A stretch of 64,000 nt of DNA from positions 1,302,001 to 1,366,000 of the forward strand of contig NZ_CP025086.1 of assembly GCF_004135935.1 (NCBI RefSeq). The letters run 5' to 3'. Positions 8,631 through 17,842 of the stretch are shown one piece after another. The notes under the pieces are model-generated. The model searched no databases and was not told the DNA's origin. It saw only the letters and a program-made list of their open reading frames with translations. Positions within the stretch are counted from its first letter, which is position 1, and each line of letters opens with the position of its first letter. Source of the DNA: Methylovirgula ligni (GTDB lineage Bacteria > Pseudomonadota > Alphaproteobacteria > Rhizobiales > Beijerinckiaceae). A program made the position numbers and the translations under genes.

Positions 8631-11237
8631 TTGGCCGAGAAGCGACGAAACCGAAGTCTCAATCCCGCGCTGCGCCGGCTCGACACTCTTGTCGCGCGCG
8701 CCCGCGCGGTCCTGTTTTGGGAGGCTCTGTGGCGGGCCTTAGTGCCGCCGCTTGTCGTCGTCGGCCTGTTCGTCGCGGTATCTTTCGCCGGTCTCTGGCT
8801 CGAAATCGGGCCGCTCTGGCGCGAGATCGGCGTCGGCCTGTTCGGCGTGGCCCTTGTCGCCGCGCTTCTGCCGTTCCTCTGGCTGCGCCCTCCGGCGCGC
8901 AAAGCCGCGCTCGCCCGCATCGATCAAAGCTCGGAGTTCGCCCATCACCCCGCCTCCGGGCTCGATGATGAGCTTGCCAATGCCGGGAGCGATCCCGCCA
9001 CGCAGGCGCTGTGGAACCTGCATCGCAAGCGGCTGCTGGCGCGAGTCGGCCGGCTGCGCGTGGGAGCGCCCGCACCGCATGTCGCCGCGCGGGACCATTA
9101 TGCGGTGCGCGCTGCTGTGCTGGTGCTCGTCGTCGCCAGCGCCTTTCTGGCCGGGCCGGAAAAATACGCCCGCGTGGCGGCAGCCTTCGATTGGCGCGGC
9201 GCCATGCCTGCCGCGGCCGGCTATCGCATCGATGCCTGGCTCGATCCGCCCGCCTATACCGGCAAGCCGCCGGTGCTGCTGCATCTCGGCCGGCCGGATG
9301 CGCCTGAGGAGGTCGCGGCGCCGATCAATTCGACGCTGATCGTGCGCGCCGCCGGCGGCGACGTCGGCGTCGAGAGGCAAGGCGGTCTTGAATCGGCGCC
9401 GCGAACAAAGGCGCCGCAGGCGCCGGACGAGAGCGAACAGAGGCTGACGCTGCGCGGCGATGCCGAGCTGACCTTGAAACACGCCGGATCGACCGTCGGC
9501 GTCTTCAAGATCGCGGTTATTCCTGACCGGCCGCCCGAGATCGAATTGACCGATGCGCCGCGCTTCAACGCGCGCGGCTCGCTCACGCTCGCCTACAAGA
9601 TCAACGACGATTACGGGGCGGCTTCGGCCGAAGCGGTCTTTAGCGATCCCAGCGTCGAGGGCGCGAGCGGGACGGTGCGCTCGCTGGTGGCGGCGCCGCA
9701 TCTTTCGCTGGTTCTGCCGCAAGGCGGCGTCGGCGAGGCGGAGACAACGGGCGACCTGTCCAGCCATCCCTGGGCCGGGGCGCGGGTGACAATGACCCTC
9801 GTCGCGCATGACGAGGGCGGCAATGTCGGCCGCAGCGATCCCATCGAGATCACCTTGCCGCAACAGCCCTTCGTCAAGCCGATCGCCAAGGCGCTTGTCG
9901 AGCAAAGGCGCGATCTTGTGCTTTATCCCGAGTCGCGTGACCGGGTGCAGACGGCGCTCGATGCCTTGACGATCGCGCCGGACCTGTTCGGTACCACGGC
10001 GCCGGTCTTTCTCGGCCTCGTCGTGGCGTCCGACATGCTGGAGGACGCGCAGAGCGATACTGATCTTGTCGGCGTCGCGGATTTTCTCTGGCAGATGGCG
10101 CTGCAGATCGAGAACGGCAGCCTTTCCGATGCCGAGCGCGACCTGCGCTCGGCGGAGCAGCAATTGCACGACGCCTTGCAGCGCAACGCTCCGCCGGAGG
10201 AAATCCGCAAGCTGACGGAAGCCCTGCGTGCCGCGATGAATAAATTCCTGCGTGAATTCGCGGCGCGGCAGGCGCAGCGCGCGCAAAACGGTACGCGATC
10301 GCCCAATGCGCCACAGTCGGTCACGCCGCAGGATTTGCAGAGCATGCTTGACCGCATGATGCAGATGGCCAATGCGGGCGATCGGCAAGATGCGCAGAAA
10401 ATGCTCGAGCAATTGCAGAACACGCTCGAAAATCTGCAGATGTCCCAGCAGCAGAACCAGGACCCGACAGCGCAAGCGATGACGCAGGCCATGCGCGATC
10501 TCGACCGGCTGACCCGCGAGCAGCAGAAGTTGCGCGATGAGACGCAGCGTCTCGCCCACGCGCAGGATTCCGACCAGCCGGATCAAAGCGGCGGCCCGCA
10601 AAAGCCGATGAGCGCGCAACAATTGCACGACTTGCAGCAGGCTCTCACCCAGCGGCTGCAAGATTTGCAGAAGCAGCTCAAGAAATTGGGGCAGGATCAG
10701 GCCGCGCTGAAGGATGCGCAGAAGGCGATGCAGCAGGCGGAGAAATCGCTCAGCCCCGGCCGTCAGCAGGGCGAGGATCAGCAGGGTGAAGCCCAGCAGA
10801 GCCAGGGCCAACAGGATCAGGGCCAGCAGGGCGAGGGTCAGCAGGGCGCGCAGGGCCAGGGCGATCAGGGCCAGCAGGAGGGTCAAGGCCAGAGTCCCGG
10901 CGATTCCGCCGTCGCGGCGCAGGGCCGCGCTCTCGAAGGTCTGCGCAAGGGCGCCGAACAACTCGCCCAGGCGATGCAGCAAGGACAGGGCCAAGGCCAG
11001 CAGCCCGGCGGTCAAGAGGGTCCGGGTCAGGCGGAAGGCGCCGGCGATACCGATCCGCTCGGCCGGCCGATGGCGGACGATCCGGTGCTTAATCCCAATT
11101 CGCGCTTGAACATGGAAGGTCTGCCGGCGGCCGAGCGCGCCCAGCGTGTGCTGGAGGAATTGCGGCGCCGGCTCGCCGACCCGTGGCGTTCGCAGGAGGA
11201 GCTCGATTATCTCGAGCGGCTGCTGAAGCCCTATTGA
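8631..11237 (+). CDS. TIGR02302/DUF4175-type membrane protein with Gln/Gly-rich tail
   Basis: 868 residues from a TTG at 8631 with GGAG six bases upstream. Three hydrophobic segments occupy the first ~170 residues (two in 25-85, one near 160). A predicted extracytoplasmic region follows, then a long helical Gln-rich portion (about 500-720) with coiled-coil character. Residues ~710-755 and ~785-803 are almost pure Q/G/E repeats such as QQGEGQQGAQGQ. The last 60 residues (DPLGRPM, LEELRRRLADPWRSQEELDYLERLL) are the most conserved part of the family. The family follows lysA in many Rhizobiales; its function is not known to me. A long opposite-strand frame here is only a codon-bias shadow. Confidence 0.88.
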   Translation: MAEKRRNRSLNPALRRLDTLVARARAVLFWEALWRALVPPLVVVGLFVAVSFAGLWLEIGPLWREIGVGLFGVALVAALLPFLWLRPPARKAALARIDQSSEFAHHPASGLDDELANAGSDPATQALWNLHRKRLLARVGRLRVGAPAPHVAARDHYAVRAAVLVLVVASAFLAGPEKYARVAAAFDWRGAMPAAAGYRIDAWLDPPAYTGKPPVLLHLGRPDAPEEVAAPINSTLIVRAAGGDVGVERQGGLESAPRTKAPQAPDESEQRLTLRGDAELTLKHAGSTVGVFKIAVIPDRPPEIELTDAPRFNARGSLTLAYKINDDYGAASAEAVFSDPSVEGASGTVRSLVAAPHLSLVLPQGGVGEAETTGDLSSHPWAGARVTMTLVAHDEGGNVGRSDPIEITLPQQPFVKPIAKALVEQRRDLVLYPESRDRVQTALDALTIAPDLFGTTAPVFLGLVVASDMLEDAQSDTDLVGVADFLWQMALQIENGSLSDAERDLRSAEQQLHDALQRNAPPEEIRKLTEALRAAMNKFLREFAARQAQRAQNGTRSPNAPQSVTPQDLQSMLDRMMQMANAGDRQDAQKMLEQLQNTLENLQMSQQQNQDPTAQAMTQAMRDLDRLTREQQKLRDETQRLAHAQDSDQPDQSGGPQKPMSAQQLHDLQQALTQRLQDLQKQLKKLGQDQAALKDAQKAMQQAEKSLSPGRQQGEDQQGEAQQSQGQQDQGQQGEGQQGAQGQGDQGQQEGQGQSPGDSAVAAQGRALEGLRKGAEQLAQAMQQGQGQGQQPGGQEGPGQAEGAGDTDPLGRPMADDPVLNPNSRLNMEGLPAAERAQRVLEELRRRLADPWRSQEELDYLERLLKPY

Positions 11238-11298
11238 ACCGGATCGAAATTTGTGACGATCTGTTGACTTCGCTCCGGGCCAGGCTCAAGAGGCGATC

Positions 11299-11487
11299 AT
11301 GCATCAACTCACCAATGCGCTCGTCGGCGTGGCGGTTTTCGGCGTCTTCGCGGTTCTGATCGCCGGGCTCGTCAACATGCTGCGCGGCGGCAGCGCGAGC
11401 ACGTCGCAGACGCTCATGCGCTGGCGCGTCGGTTTGCAGTTCATTGCGATCCTCATCATTATCGGCGTGCTGTTTTTCCGGAAGTAG
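11299..11487 (+). CDS. HIG1-like twin-transmembrane protein
   Basis: 62 residues with two hydrophobic helices (about 6-27 and 43-59) joined by a short basic loop, NMLRGGSASTSQTLMRWRVG. The second helix context MRWRVGLQFIAI is typical of small HIG1-domain proteins, which associate with cytochrome oxidase in related organisms. It sits four bases upstream of the adenosyltransferase gene, an arrangement I recall from other Rhizobiales. Function here is inferred only from this family. Confidence 0.75.
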   Translation: MHQLTNALVGVAVFGVFAVLIAGLVNMLRGGSASTSQTLMRWRVGLQFIAILIIIGVLFFRK

Positions 11488-11491
11488 ACCG

Positions 11492-12073
11492 ATGGTGACG
11501 CTCAGCAGGATTTATACGCGCGGCGGCGATGCCGGCATGACGTCGCTCGGCGATGGTACACGGCGGCGCAAGGACGATCTGCGCATCGAAGCCTATGGCA
11601 CGGTCGACGAGGCCAACAGTTTCATCGGCCTTGCCCGCGCAGCGCTTTGCGATGCGCCGAACGAGTTGAAGCTCGCGGCCGTCCTTGCTGCAATCCAGAA
11701 CGATCTCTTCGATCTCGGCTCCGATCTCTGTACGCCCGAGGTCGAGGGCGCCCCGGAGCGGTTGCGCGTGCGGCAGGATCAGGTCGACCGGCTGGAGCGC
11801 GAGATCGACGTGCTCAATGCCGATCTGCTGCCGCTCAAATCCTTCGTTCTGCCGGGCGGCTCACCGGCGGCGGCGGCGATGCATGTCGCGCGCGCGGTGA
11901 CGCGCCGGGCGGAGCGCCTGATGGTCGGGCTCGCTGCCGAACCCGGCGAAAAAGTCGGCGCACCGGCACTCAAATACATCAATCGTTTATCGGATTTTCT
12001 CTTCGTCGCCGCGCGGCATCTCAATCGTTTCGGCGAGGGGGATATTCTTTGGACGCCGGGCGGGGCTCCCTAA
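11492..12073 (+). CDS. Cob(I)alamin adenosyltransferase, PduO type
   Basis: 193 residues from ATG 11492; an upstream in-frame extension overlaps the HIG1-like gene and is unlikely. The ATP-binding N-terminal motif YTRGGDAGMTSLGDG and the segment RIEAYGTVDEANSFIGLARA match the PduO family, as do FVLPGGSPAAAAMHVARAVTRRAER and the C-terminal NRLSDFLFVAAR. It transfers the adenosyl group from ATP to cob(I)alamin. It lies 40 kb from the cob cluster at the other end of the window, next to phosphate-signalling genes. PduO enzymes are unrelated to CobO/BtuR, so the cobO symbol is not used. Confidence 0.9.
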   Translation: MVTLSRIYTRGGDAGMTSLGDGTRRRKDDLRIEAYGTVDEANSFIGLARAALCDAPNELKLAAVLAAIQNDLFDLGSDLCTPEVEGAPERLRVRQDQVDRLEREIDVLNADLLPLKSFVLPGGSPAAAAMHVARAVTRRAERLMVGLAAEPGEKVGAPALKYINRLSDFLFVAARHLNRFGEGDILWTPGGAP

Positions 12074-12103
12074 TTTTCAGACCGGGGCTTATTGCCAAGC
12101 CGC

Positions 12104-13162
12104 ATGGACGAGAAGACACGCAATCACGACCGTTCGCTGATCCGCAGCATCGCTGAAGCAATGCCGCAGGCGGTCGTCGTCATCGATCGCAACGACCGCA
12201 TCCTGGCCGCCAATTCCGCCGCGCATGCGATCTTGCCGGGCTTGCAAACGGATATTCCGCTGGCGCGCACGCTGCGCGCTCCGGATGTGCTCGATGCGCT
12301 CGACCGGGTGCGCGAGGACGGCCGCAGCCAGCGCGTCGTCTGGGCGGAGAAATTTCCGGTCGAGCGGCTGTTCGAGGTCAATATCGCCGCGCTCGCGGAC
12401 GAGAATTTCGAGCGGGCGCTGATACTGTCGCTGCATGACCTGAGCGATGCCCGCCGGCTGGAGCGCATGCGCGTCGATTTCGTCGCCAATGCGAGCCACG
12501 AGCTGCGCACGCCGCTCGCCTCGCTGCTTGGCTTCGTCGAGACGTTGCAGGGACCGGCCAAGGACGATGCCGAGGCGCGCACGCGGTTCCTCGCCATCAT
12601 GCGCGAACAGGCGCAGCGGATGGCGCGGCTGGTCGATGATCTGCTGTCGCTGTCGCGGATCGAGCAGCATCTGCATGTGCGGCCGGAGACGCCGGTCGAT
12701 CTTATCGGCATCTTCCGCCATATTGCCGATACGCTCTCACCCGTCGCGGAGGAGCGCGATGTCACGCTCAGCATCATTGCGCCGAAGGCCATCGTCGTCC
12801 CCGGCGATCGCGATGAGCTTCTCCGCGTTGCCGAGAACCTGATCGAAAATTCGATCAAATACGGCGCGTCCGACCCGCGCACGTCCGACCGGCACGTGGA
12901 TGTCGAACTCACGACGCATGGGCGTCAGGCGCAGATTCACGTGCGCGATCACGGGCCAGGCATAGCGCCGGAACATCTGCCGCGGCTGACCGAGCGCTTC
13001 TATCGCGTCGATGCCGGGCAGAGCCGCGCCAAGGGCGGCACCGGCCTCGGCCTCGCGATCGTGAAACATATCGTCGCACGCCACGGCGGGCGCTTAAACA
13101 TTGAATCTAAACTGGGTGAAGGCGCGACGTTTACGGTGACGCTGCCGCTTTTCGAGGACTAA
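12104..13162 (+). CDS. phoR: Phosphate-regulon sensor histidine kinase without membrane anchor
   Basis: 352 residues from ATG 12104 (an in-frame TTG lies 12 bases upstream). Residues ~10-115 look like a PAS domain (AEAMPQAVVVIDRNDRILAA). The phosphoacceptor His is H132 in NASHELRTPLAS. The N box ENLIENSIKYG, the G1 box DHGPGIAPEH and the G2 box GGTGLGLAIVKH complete the kinase domain. PhoR phosphorylates PhoB when phosphate is low. Unlike the usual PhoR, there is no hydrophobic segment ahead of the PAS domain, and the adenosyltransferase gene ends only 30 bases upstream, leaving no room for one. It is followed by pstS after a Pho box. Confidence 0.88.
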   Translation: MDEKTRNHDRSLIRSIAEAMPQAVVVIDRNDRILAANSAAHAILPGLQTDIPLARTLRAPDVLDALDRVREDGRSQRVVWAEKFPVERLFEVNIAALADENFERALILSLHDLSDARRLERMRVDFVANASHELRTPLASLLGFVETLQGPAKDDAEARTRFLAIMREQAQRMARLVDDLLSLSRIEQHLHVRPETPVDLIGIFRHIADTLSPVAEERDVTLSIIAPKAIVVPGDRDELLRVAENLIENSIKYGASDPRTSDRHVDVELTTHGRQAQIHVRDHGPGIAPEHLPRLTERFYRVDAGQSRAKGGTGLGLAIVKHIVARHGGRLNIESKLGEGATFTVTLPLFED

Positions 13163-13179
13163 ACGTCCTCCTCCACACC

Positions 13180-13208
13180 CGTCATGTAAACGTCATGTGA
13201 TTGTCGTA
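13180..13208 (+). promoter_or_regulatory. Pho box (PhoB binding site) upstream of pstS
   Basis: Three 7-base repeats, CGTCATG (13180), CGTCATG (13191) and TGTCGTA (13202), start exactly 11 bases apart, the spacing PhoB uses. The site ends 95 bases before the chosen pstS start and lies just after the phoR stop codon. It predicts phosphate-starvation induction of pstSCAB-phoU-phoB. Confidence 0.82.
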
Positions 13209-13303
13209 AATGCTTTGCCCGCTCTCCCTAGGGTGCCGCTTGCGCGGGTCAGCCTGGAAGGTTCGACATGCAGCGCATTTTTCTCAGTTTTGAGAGGCAT
13301 AAT

Positions 13304-14350
13304 ATGAGTTTCAAGTCCTTCGTAAGGACGGGTTTGGTCGCCGCTGCGGCGATCGCCGTCTTTGCTGGCGCCCAAGCCACCGACATCTCCGGCGCTGGTG
13401 CCACCTTCCCCTATCCGATCTATTCGAAATGGGCCGCCGCCTATAAGACCGAGACCGGCGACAGCCTGAACTATCAGTCAATCGGCTCCGGCGGTGGCAT
13501 CAAGCAGATCGAAGCCCGCACCGTGACCTTCGGCGCGACCGACAAGCCGCTCGACAGCGCCGATCTCGAAAAGAATGGCCTCGTCCAGTGGCCGCAGGTC
13601 ATCGGCGGCATCGTCCCGGTCATCAATCTCGACGGCATCGCCTCCGGCGCGATTGCTCTCGACGGCCCGACCCTCGCCAAGATCTTCCTCGGCGAGATCA
13701 AGACCTGGGATGATGCGGCGATTGCCAAGCTGAACCCCGGCGTCAAGCTGCCTTCGACCGCGATTGCCGTCGTCCACCGCGCCGATGGTTCGGGCACCAC
13801 CTTTAACTTCACCGATTATCTGTCGAAGGTTTCGCCGGATTGGAAGGCGAAGGTCGGTTCCGCGACCGCGGTGCAATGGCCGGCCGGTATCGGCGCCAAG
13901 GGCAATGAGGGCGTTGCCAACAATGTCATCCAGACCAAGGGCGCCATCGGCTATGTCGAATATGCCTACGCGCTGCAGAACAAGCTGACCTACACCAAGC
14001 TCATCAACAGCGCCGGCAAGACTGTCGCGCCGGAGACGCCGAGCTTCCAGGCGGCCGCTGCGAATGCCGACTGGGCGCATGCCCCCGGCTTCCAACTGAT
14101 CCTGACCAATCAGCCCGGCGACGCATCCTGGCCGATCACCGCCGCGACCTTCATTCTGCTGCCGAAGCAGCCGAAGGATGAGGCGGCGGCCAAGGCGGCG
14201 CTGAAGTTCTTCGCCTGGGCCTTTGACAAGGGCGGCCCGGCGGCCGAGGCGCTTGATTACATCCCGATTCCGGCTGCGGTCGTGACGCTCATCAAGAAGA
14301 CCTGGGAGGACGAGGTCAAGGGCGCGGATGGCAAGGCTCTGGTGAACTAA
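13304..14350 (+). CDS. pstS: Phosphate ABC transporter substrate-binding protein
   Basis: 348 residues from ATG 13304, preceded by GAGAGG; an earlier in-frame ATG at 13268 would put 12 extra residues before the signal peptide. Residues 1-26 form a signal peptide ([16 protein letters not shown]). The mature protein begins [18 protein letters not shown] and has the phosphate-binding loops [17 protein letters not shown] and [16 protein letters not shown]. It captures inorganic phosphate in the periplasm for PstCAB. It is the first gene after the Pho box and should be strongly induced under phosphate limitation. Confidence 0.95.
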   Translation: MSFKSFVRTGLVAAAAIAVFAGAQATDISGAGATFPYPIYSKWAAAYKTETGDSLNYQSIGSGGGIKQIEARTVTFGATDKPLDSADLEKNGLVQWPQVIGGIVPVINLDGIASGAIALDGPTLAKIFLGEIKTWDDAAIAKLNPGVKLPSTAIAVVHRADGSGTTFNFTDYLSKVSPDWKAKVGSATAVQWPAGIGAKGNEGVANNVIQTKGAIGYVEYAYALQNKLTYTKLINSAGKTVAPETPSFQAAAANADWAHAPGFQLILTNQPGDASWPITAATFILLPKQPKDEAAAKAALKFFAWAFDKGGPAAEALDYIPIPAAVVTLIKKTWEDEVKGADGKALVN

Positions 14351-14466
14351 ACGAGCTTTCGATCCTCGACAAATCCGGATGCGGCGGCGGCGCCGCATCC
14401 TCAAAACAAGGATCGCCGTGCGCATAACCGGGTTACGGCAATCCTCTTGAGTGGCGGAGACGGCGT

Positions 14467-15459
14467 TTGGCGGACATAGCGGTAAAGGGCGGCCAGGTGG
14501 CCTACGAAGATGCCGCGCGGCGGGCGCGCGCGTTAAGCGGCTTCAAGTTCCGCGACACGACATTTCACTGGCTGACCTTTGGAGCGGCCGTCGCTGTCCT
14601 GTTGATCCTCGGCGGCGTCATTGCTTCGCTGATCTACGGCTCCCTGCCGGCGATCCGCGCCTTCGGCCTCGGCTTCCTCGTCAGCAATGTCTGGAACCCG
14701 GCGACCGACCATTATGGCGCCTTGGCCGCGGTCTATGGCACGGTGGTCACCTCCTTCATCGCCATGATCATCGCCGTGCCGATCGGCCTCGGCGTCGCGA
14801 TCTTCCTCACCGAGCTTTGTCCGCACGCGCTGCGCCGGCCGATCGGCACGGCGATCGAGCTGCTCGCGGGCATTCCCTCGATCATCTATGGCATCTGGGG
14901 CCTGTTCGTCCTCGGCCCGTTCCTCCAGCAATATATCCAGCCGGCGCTGATCAAGGCCTTCGCTAACATCCCGGTTCTCAGCACGCTGTTCGCCGGGCCG
15001 CCCTATGGCATCGGCCTGCTGACGGCGGGCCTTATTCTCGCGATCATGGTTTTGCCCTTCGTCTCGGCGGTTGCGCGCGACGTCTTCGACACGGTGCCGC
15101 CGCTGCTCAAGGAGGCGGGCTACGGCATGGGGTACACCACCTGGGAAGTGATCCGGAACATCGTCATCCCCTATACACGCGTCGGCGTGCTGGGCGGGGT
15201 AATGCTTGGCCTGGGCCGCGCGCTCGGCGAGACCATGGCGGTCACCTTCGTCATCGGCAATGCTGACGTTATTCCCACTTCGTTGCTTGCGCCGGGAACG
15301 ACGATTTCCGCCGCGATCGCCAATGAATTCACCGAGGCAGTCGGCGATCTCTATACCTCGTCGCTCATCGAACTCGGCCTGATCCTGTTCGTCATCACCT
15401 TTATCGTGCTGGCGATCTCGCGGTTCATGCTGATGCGGCTCGAGAGGCAGGGGGGGTAA
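14467..15459 (+). CDS. pstC: Phosphate ABC transporter permease PstC
   Basis: 330 residues from a TTG start at 14467; no in-frame ATG fits the N-terminus better. About six membrane helices are visible, the first near residues 37-60 ([21 protein letters not shown]). The permease coupling loop near residue 225, [16 protein letters not shown], is the EAA-type motif that contacts Pst[19 protein letters not shown] is characteristic of PstC. It forms the inner-membrane channel with PstA. It precedes pstA by two bases. Confidence 0.94.
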   Translation: MADIAVKGGQVAYEDAARRARALSGFKFRDTTFHWLTFGAAVAVLLILGGVIASLIYGSLPAIRAFGLGFLVSNVWNPATDHYGALAAVYGTVVTSFIAMIIAVPIGLGVAIFLTELCPHALRRPIGTAIELLAGIPSIIYGIWGLFVLGPFLQQYIQPALIKAFANIPVLSTLFAGPPYGIGLLTAGLILAIMVLPFVSAVARDVFDTVPPLLKEAGYGMGYTTWEVIRNIVIPYTRVGVLGGVMLGLGRALGETMAVTFVIGNADVIPTSLLAPGTTISAAIANEFTEAVGDLYTSSLIELGLILFVITFIVLAISRFMLMRLERQGG

Positions 15460-15461
15460 TC

Positions 15462-16301
15462 ATGGCGCTTTACGATTCCCGCAAACGGGCCAACGCAGTC
15501 TGGCTCGGCCTCTGCTACGCCTCCGTGGTCTTTGGCCTGTTCTTCCTGGTGCTCATCCTCATCACGCTGCTGTGGAACGGCTTTTCCGGACTGTCGGTTG
15601 CCGTCTTCACGCAGAACACGCCGCCGCCCGACAGCGCCGGCGGCCTGCTGAACGCCATTGTCGGCAGCCTCATCATCACGATCCTCGGCGTGGCGATTGG
15701 CACGCCGCTCGGCATGCTCGCCGGCACTTACATGGCGGAATACGGACGCAACACGAAGCTCACCCAGGTGGTGCGTTTCATCAACGACATCTTGCTCAGC
15801 GCGCCGTCGATCGTCATCGGCCTGTTCATCTATCAGGTCATGGTGACGCGCATGGGCCATTTCTCCGGCATCGCCGGCGCCGCGGCGCTCGCCGTGATTG
15901 TCATTCCAATCGTCGTGCGCACCACCGAAAACATGCTGCTGCTCGTCCCCGGCGCCCTGCGCGAGGCGGCGAGCGCGCTCGGCTTGCCGCGTGCAACCGT
16001 GGTCGCGAAGATCGCCTACAAGGCGGCGCGCGCCGGATTGATCACCGGCGTTCTGCTGGCCATCGCGCGCGTCAGCGGCGAGACGGCGCCGCTGCTCTTC
16101 ACCGCGCTCAACAACCAGTTCTATTCGACCGATCTCAACGCGCCGATGGCGAGCCTGCCGGCCATCATCTTCCAGTTCGCGATGAGCCCCTACAAGGCCT
16201 GGCAGGGGTTGGCCTGGACGGGCGCGCTGCTCATCACCCTTGCCGTGCTTGGCCTATCGATTCTGGCGCGGACCCTCAGCTCTCAAGGACCCAGCCGATG
16301 A
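15462..16301 (+). CDS. pstA: Phosphate ABC transporter permease PstA
   Basis: 279 residues with about six membrane helices, the first near 20-42 ([19 protein letters not shown]). The EAA-type coupling loop [18 protein letters not shown] and the following [14 protein letters not shown] are PstA signatures. It pairs with PstC to form the phosphate channel. Its stop codon overlaps the pstB start in ATGA, pointing to coupled translation. Confidence 0.94.
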   Translation: MALYDSRKRANAVWLGLCYASVVFGLFFLVLILITLLWNGFSGLSVAVFTQNTPPPDSAGGLLNAIVGSLIITILGVAIGTPLGMLAGTYMAEYGRNTKLTQVVRFINDILLSAPSIVIGLFIYQVMVTRMGHFSGIAGAAALAVIVIPIVVRTTENMLLLVPGALREAASALGLPRATVVAKIAYKAARAGLITGVLLAIARVSGETAPLLFTALNNQFYSTDLNAPMASLPAIIFQFAMSPYKAWQGLAWTGALLITLAVLGLSILARTLSSQGPSR

Positions 16302-17095
16302 CCGCGGTAGCGACGACGACAGTGCCGGCCACAAACGAGCTTCCGACGAAGATCTCGGTCCGCAACCTGCAATTCTATTACGGCCAGAATCATGCGGTGA
16401 AGGACGTCAACATCCCGCTCTACACCAACAAGGTGACGGCGCTGATCGGGCCCTCCGGCTGCGGGAAATCGACGCTGCTGCGTGTGATGAACCGGATGTA
16501 CGATCTCTATCCCGGCCAGCGCGCCGAGGGCGAGGTCATGCTCGACGGCGAGAATATTCTCAAGCCGGGGCAGGATCTCAATCTGCTGCGCGCGCGTGTC
16601 GGCATGGTGTTCCAGAAACCGACGCCGTTTCCGATGACGATCTATGAAAACATCGCCTTCGGCGTGCGGCTCTATGAAAAGCTTTCGCGGGCCGATCTCG
16701 ACGCGCGGGTCGAGACGGCGTTGCGCGGCGCGGCACTGTGGGACGAGGTCAAGGACAAGCTCAATGCGAGCGGCCTGTCACTCTCGGGTGGCCAGCAGCA
16801 GCGGCTCTGCATTGCCCGCACCATCGCCATCCACCCCGAGGTCATCCTGTTCGACGAGCCGTGCTCGGCGCTCGATCCCATATCCACCGCGAAAGTGGAA
16901 GAACTGATCGATGAGCTGAAGGACAAGTATACGATCGCCATCGTCACGCATAACATGCAGCAGGCGGTGCGCGTCTCGGAATATACCGCGTTCATGTACC
17001 TCGGCGAACTGGTCGAGTTCGGAACCACCACGCAGATCTTTACGGCGCCCGAAAACCAGCGGACCCAGAACTACGTCACCGGCCGTTTCGGCTGA
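16298..17095 (+). CDS. pstB: Phosphate ABC transporter ATPase
   Basis: 265 residues from ATG 16298; a much longer open frame continues upstream but only as a shadow of pstA. The Walker A motif is [20 protein letters not shown], the Q-loop lies in [12 protein letters not shown], the ABC signature is [16 protein letters not shown], Walker B is [13 protein letters not shown] and the switch His is in [10 protein letters not shown]. It powers phosphate uptake and, with PhoU, takes part in phosphate sensing. Confidence 0.96.
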   Translation: MTAVATTTVPATNELPTKISVRNLQFYYGQNHAVKDVNIPLYTNKVTALIGPSGCGKSTLLRVMNRMYDLYPGQRAEGEVMLDGENILKPGQDLNLLRARVGMVFQKPTPFPMTIYENIAFGVRLYEKLSRADLDARVETALRGAALWDEVKDKLNASGLSLSGGQQQRLCIARTIAIHPEVILFDEPCSALDPISTAKVEELIDELKDKYTIAIVTHNMQQAVRVSEYTAFMYLGELVEFGTTTQIFTAPENQRTQNYVTGRFG

Positions 17096-17121
17096 GGCCA
17101 GCGATTCCAGGACCAGATGCC

Positions 17122-17835
17122 ATGACCGACCATACCGTCAAAGCTTACGACAACGAGCTTGAGGCTCTCGGCCGCAAAATTGCGGAGATGGGCGGCATTG
17201 CCGAGCAGATGCTCAGCAATGCAATGGACGCTCTCGCGACTCTCGATACCAGTCTGGCACGGACCACCGTCGCCATGGATCAGCGTCTCGATATTCTGCA
17301 ACGCGATGTCGAGGAGCAGGCGATCCTGACCATCGCCAAGCGCCAGCCGCTTGCGGCGGATCTGCGCGAGATCATCGCTGCGATCCGCATCTCCGGCGAT
17401 CTCGAGCGTGTCGGCGATCTCGCCAAGAACATCGCCAAGCGGGCGTTGAAGCTTTCCGGCGAAACACGGCTGCCGCGCGCCGTCGTCGGACTCAAATCGA
17501 TGCACGAGGCGGCGGCGATGCTGCTGAAGGACGCGCTCGATGCCTATGCGCTGCGCGATGTCGAGCGCGCACGCATGGTCTGGACGCATGACGTGGAGCT
17601 CGACGCGCTGGAAGATTCGGTCTTCCGCGATCTTTTGACCTTCATGATGGAAGACCCGCGTAACATTTCGTTCTGTGCGCATCTTTTGTTCTGCTCGAAA
17701 AATATCGAGCGGATTGGCGATCATTCCACCAACATCGCAGAAACGGTCGTCTATCTCGTCACTGGCGAGACCTTGCCGATGGACCGGCCAAAAGGGCCGT
17801 CGCCGGCGGCCGATTATCTGCCCCTGCCCAAGTGA
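17122..17835 (+). CDS. phoU: Phosphate transport regulator PhoU
   Basis: 237 residues made of two similar three-helix PhoU domains. Conserved acidic, metal-binding stretches occur in each: ISGDLERVGDLAKNIAKRA near residue 95 and SKNIERIGDHSTNIAE near residue 195. PhoU links the transporter to PhoR and keeps the regulon off when phosphate is plentiful. It lies between pstB and phoB, 7 bases before phoB. Confidence 0.95.
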   Translation: MTDHTVKAYDNELEALGRKIAEMGGIAEQMLSNAMDALATLDTSLARTTVAMDQRLDILQRDVEEQAILTIAKRQPLAADLREIIAAIRISGDLERVGDLAKNIAKRALKLSGETRLPRAVVGLKSMHEAAAMLLKDALDAYALRDVERARMVWTHDVELDALEDSVFRDLLTFMMEDPRNISFCAHLLFCSKNIERIGDHSTNIAETVVYLVTGETLPMDRPKGPSPAADYLPLPK

Positions 17836-17842
17836 GCCATAG

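Noticed and set aside
8739-11015. 758-codon minus-strand frame opposite the TIGR02302 gene
   Set aside because: Low-complexity Leu/Arg composition produced by reading the complement of Gln/Ala-rich codons; the plus-strand protein is a recognisable family.
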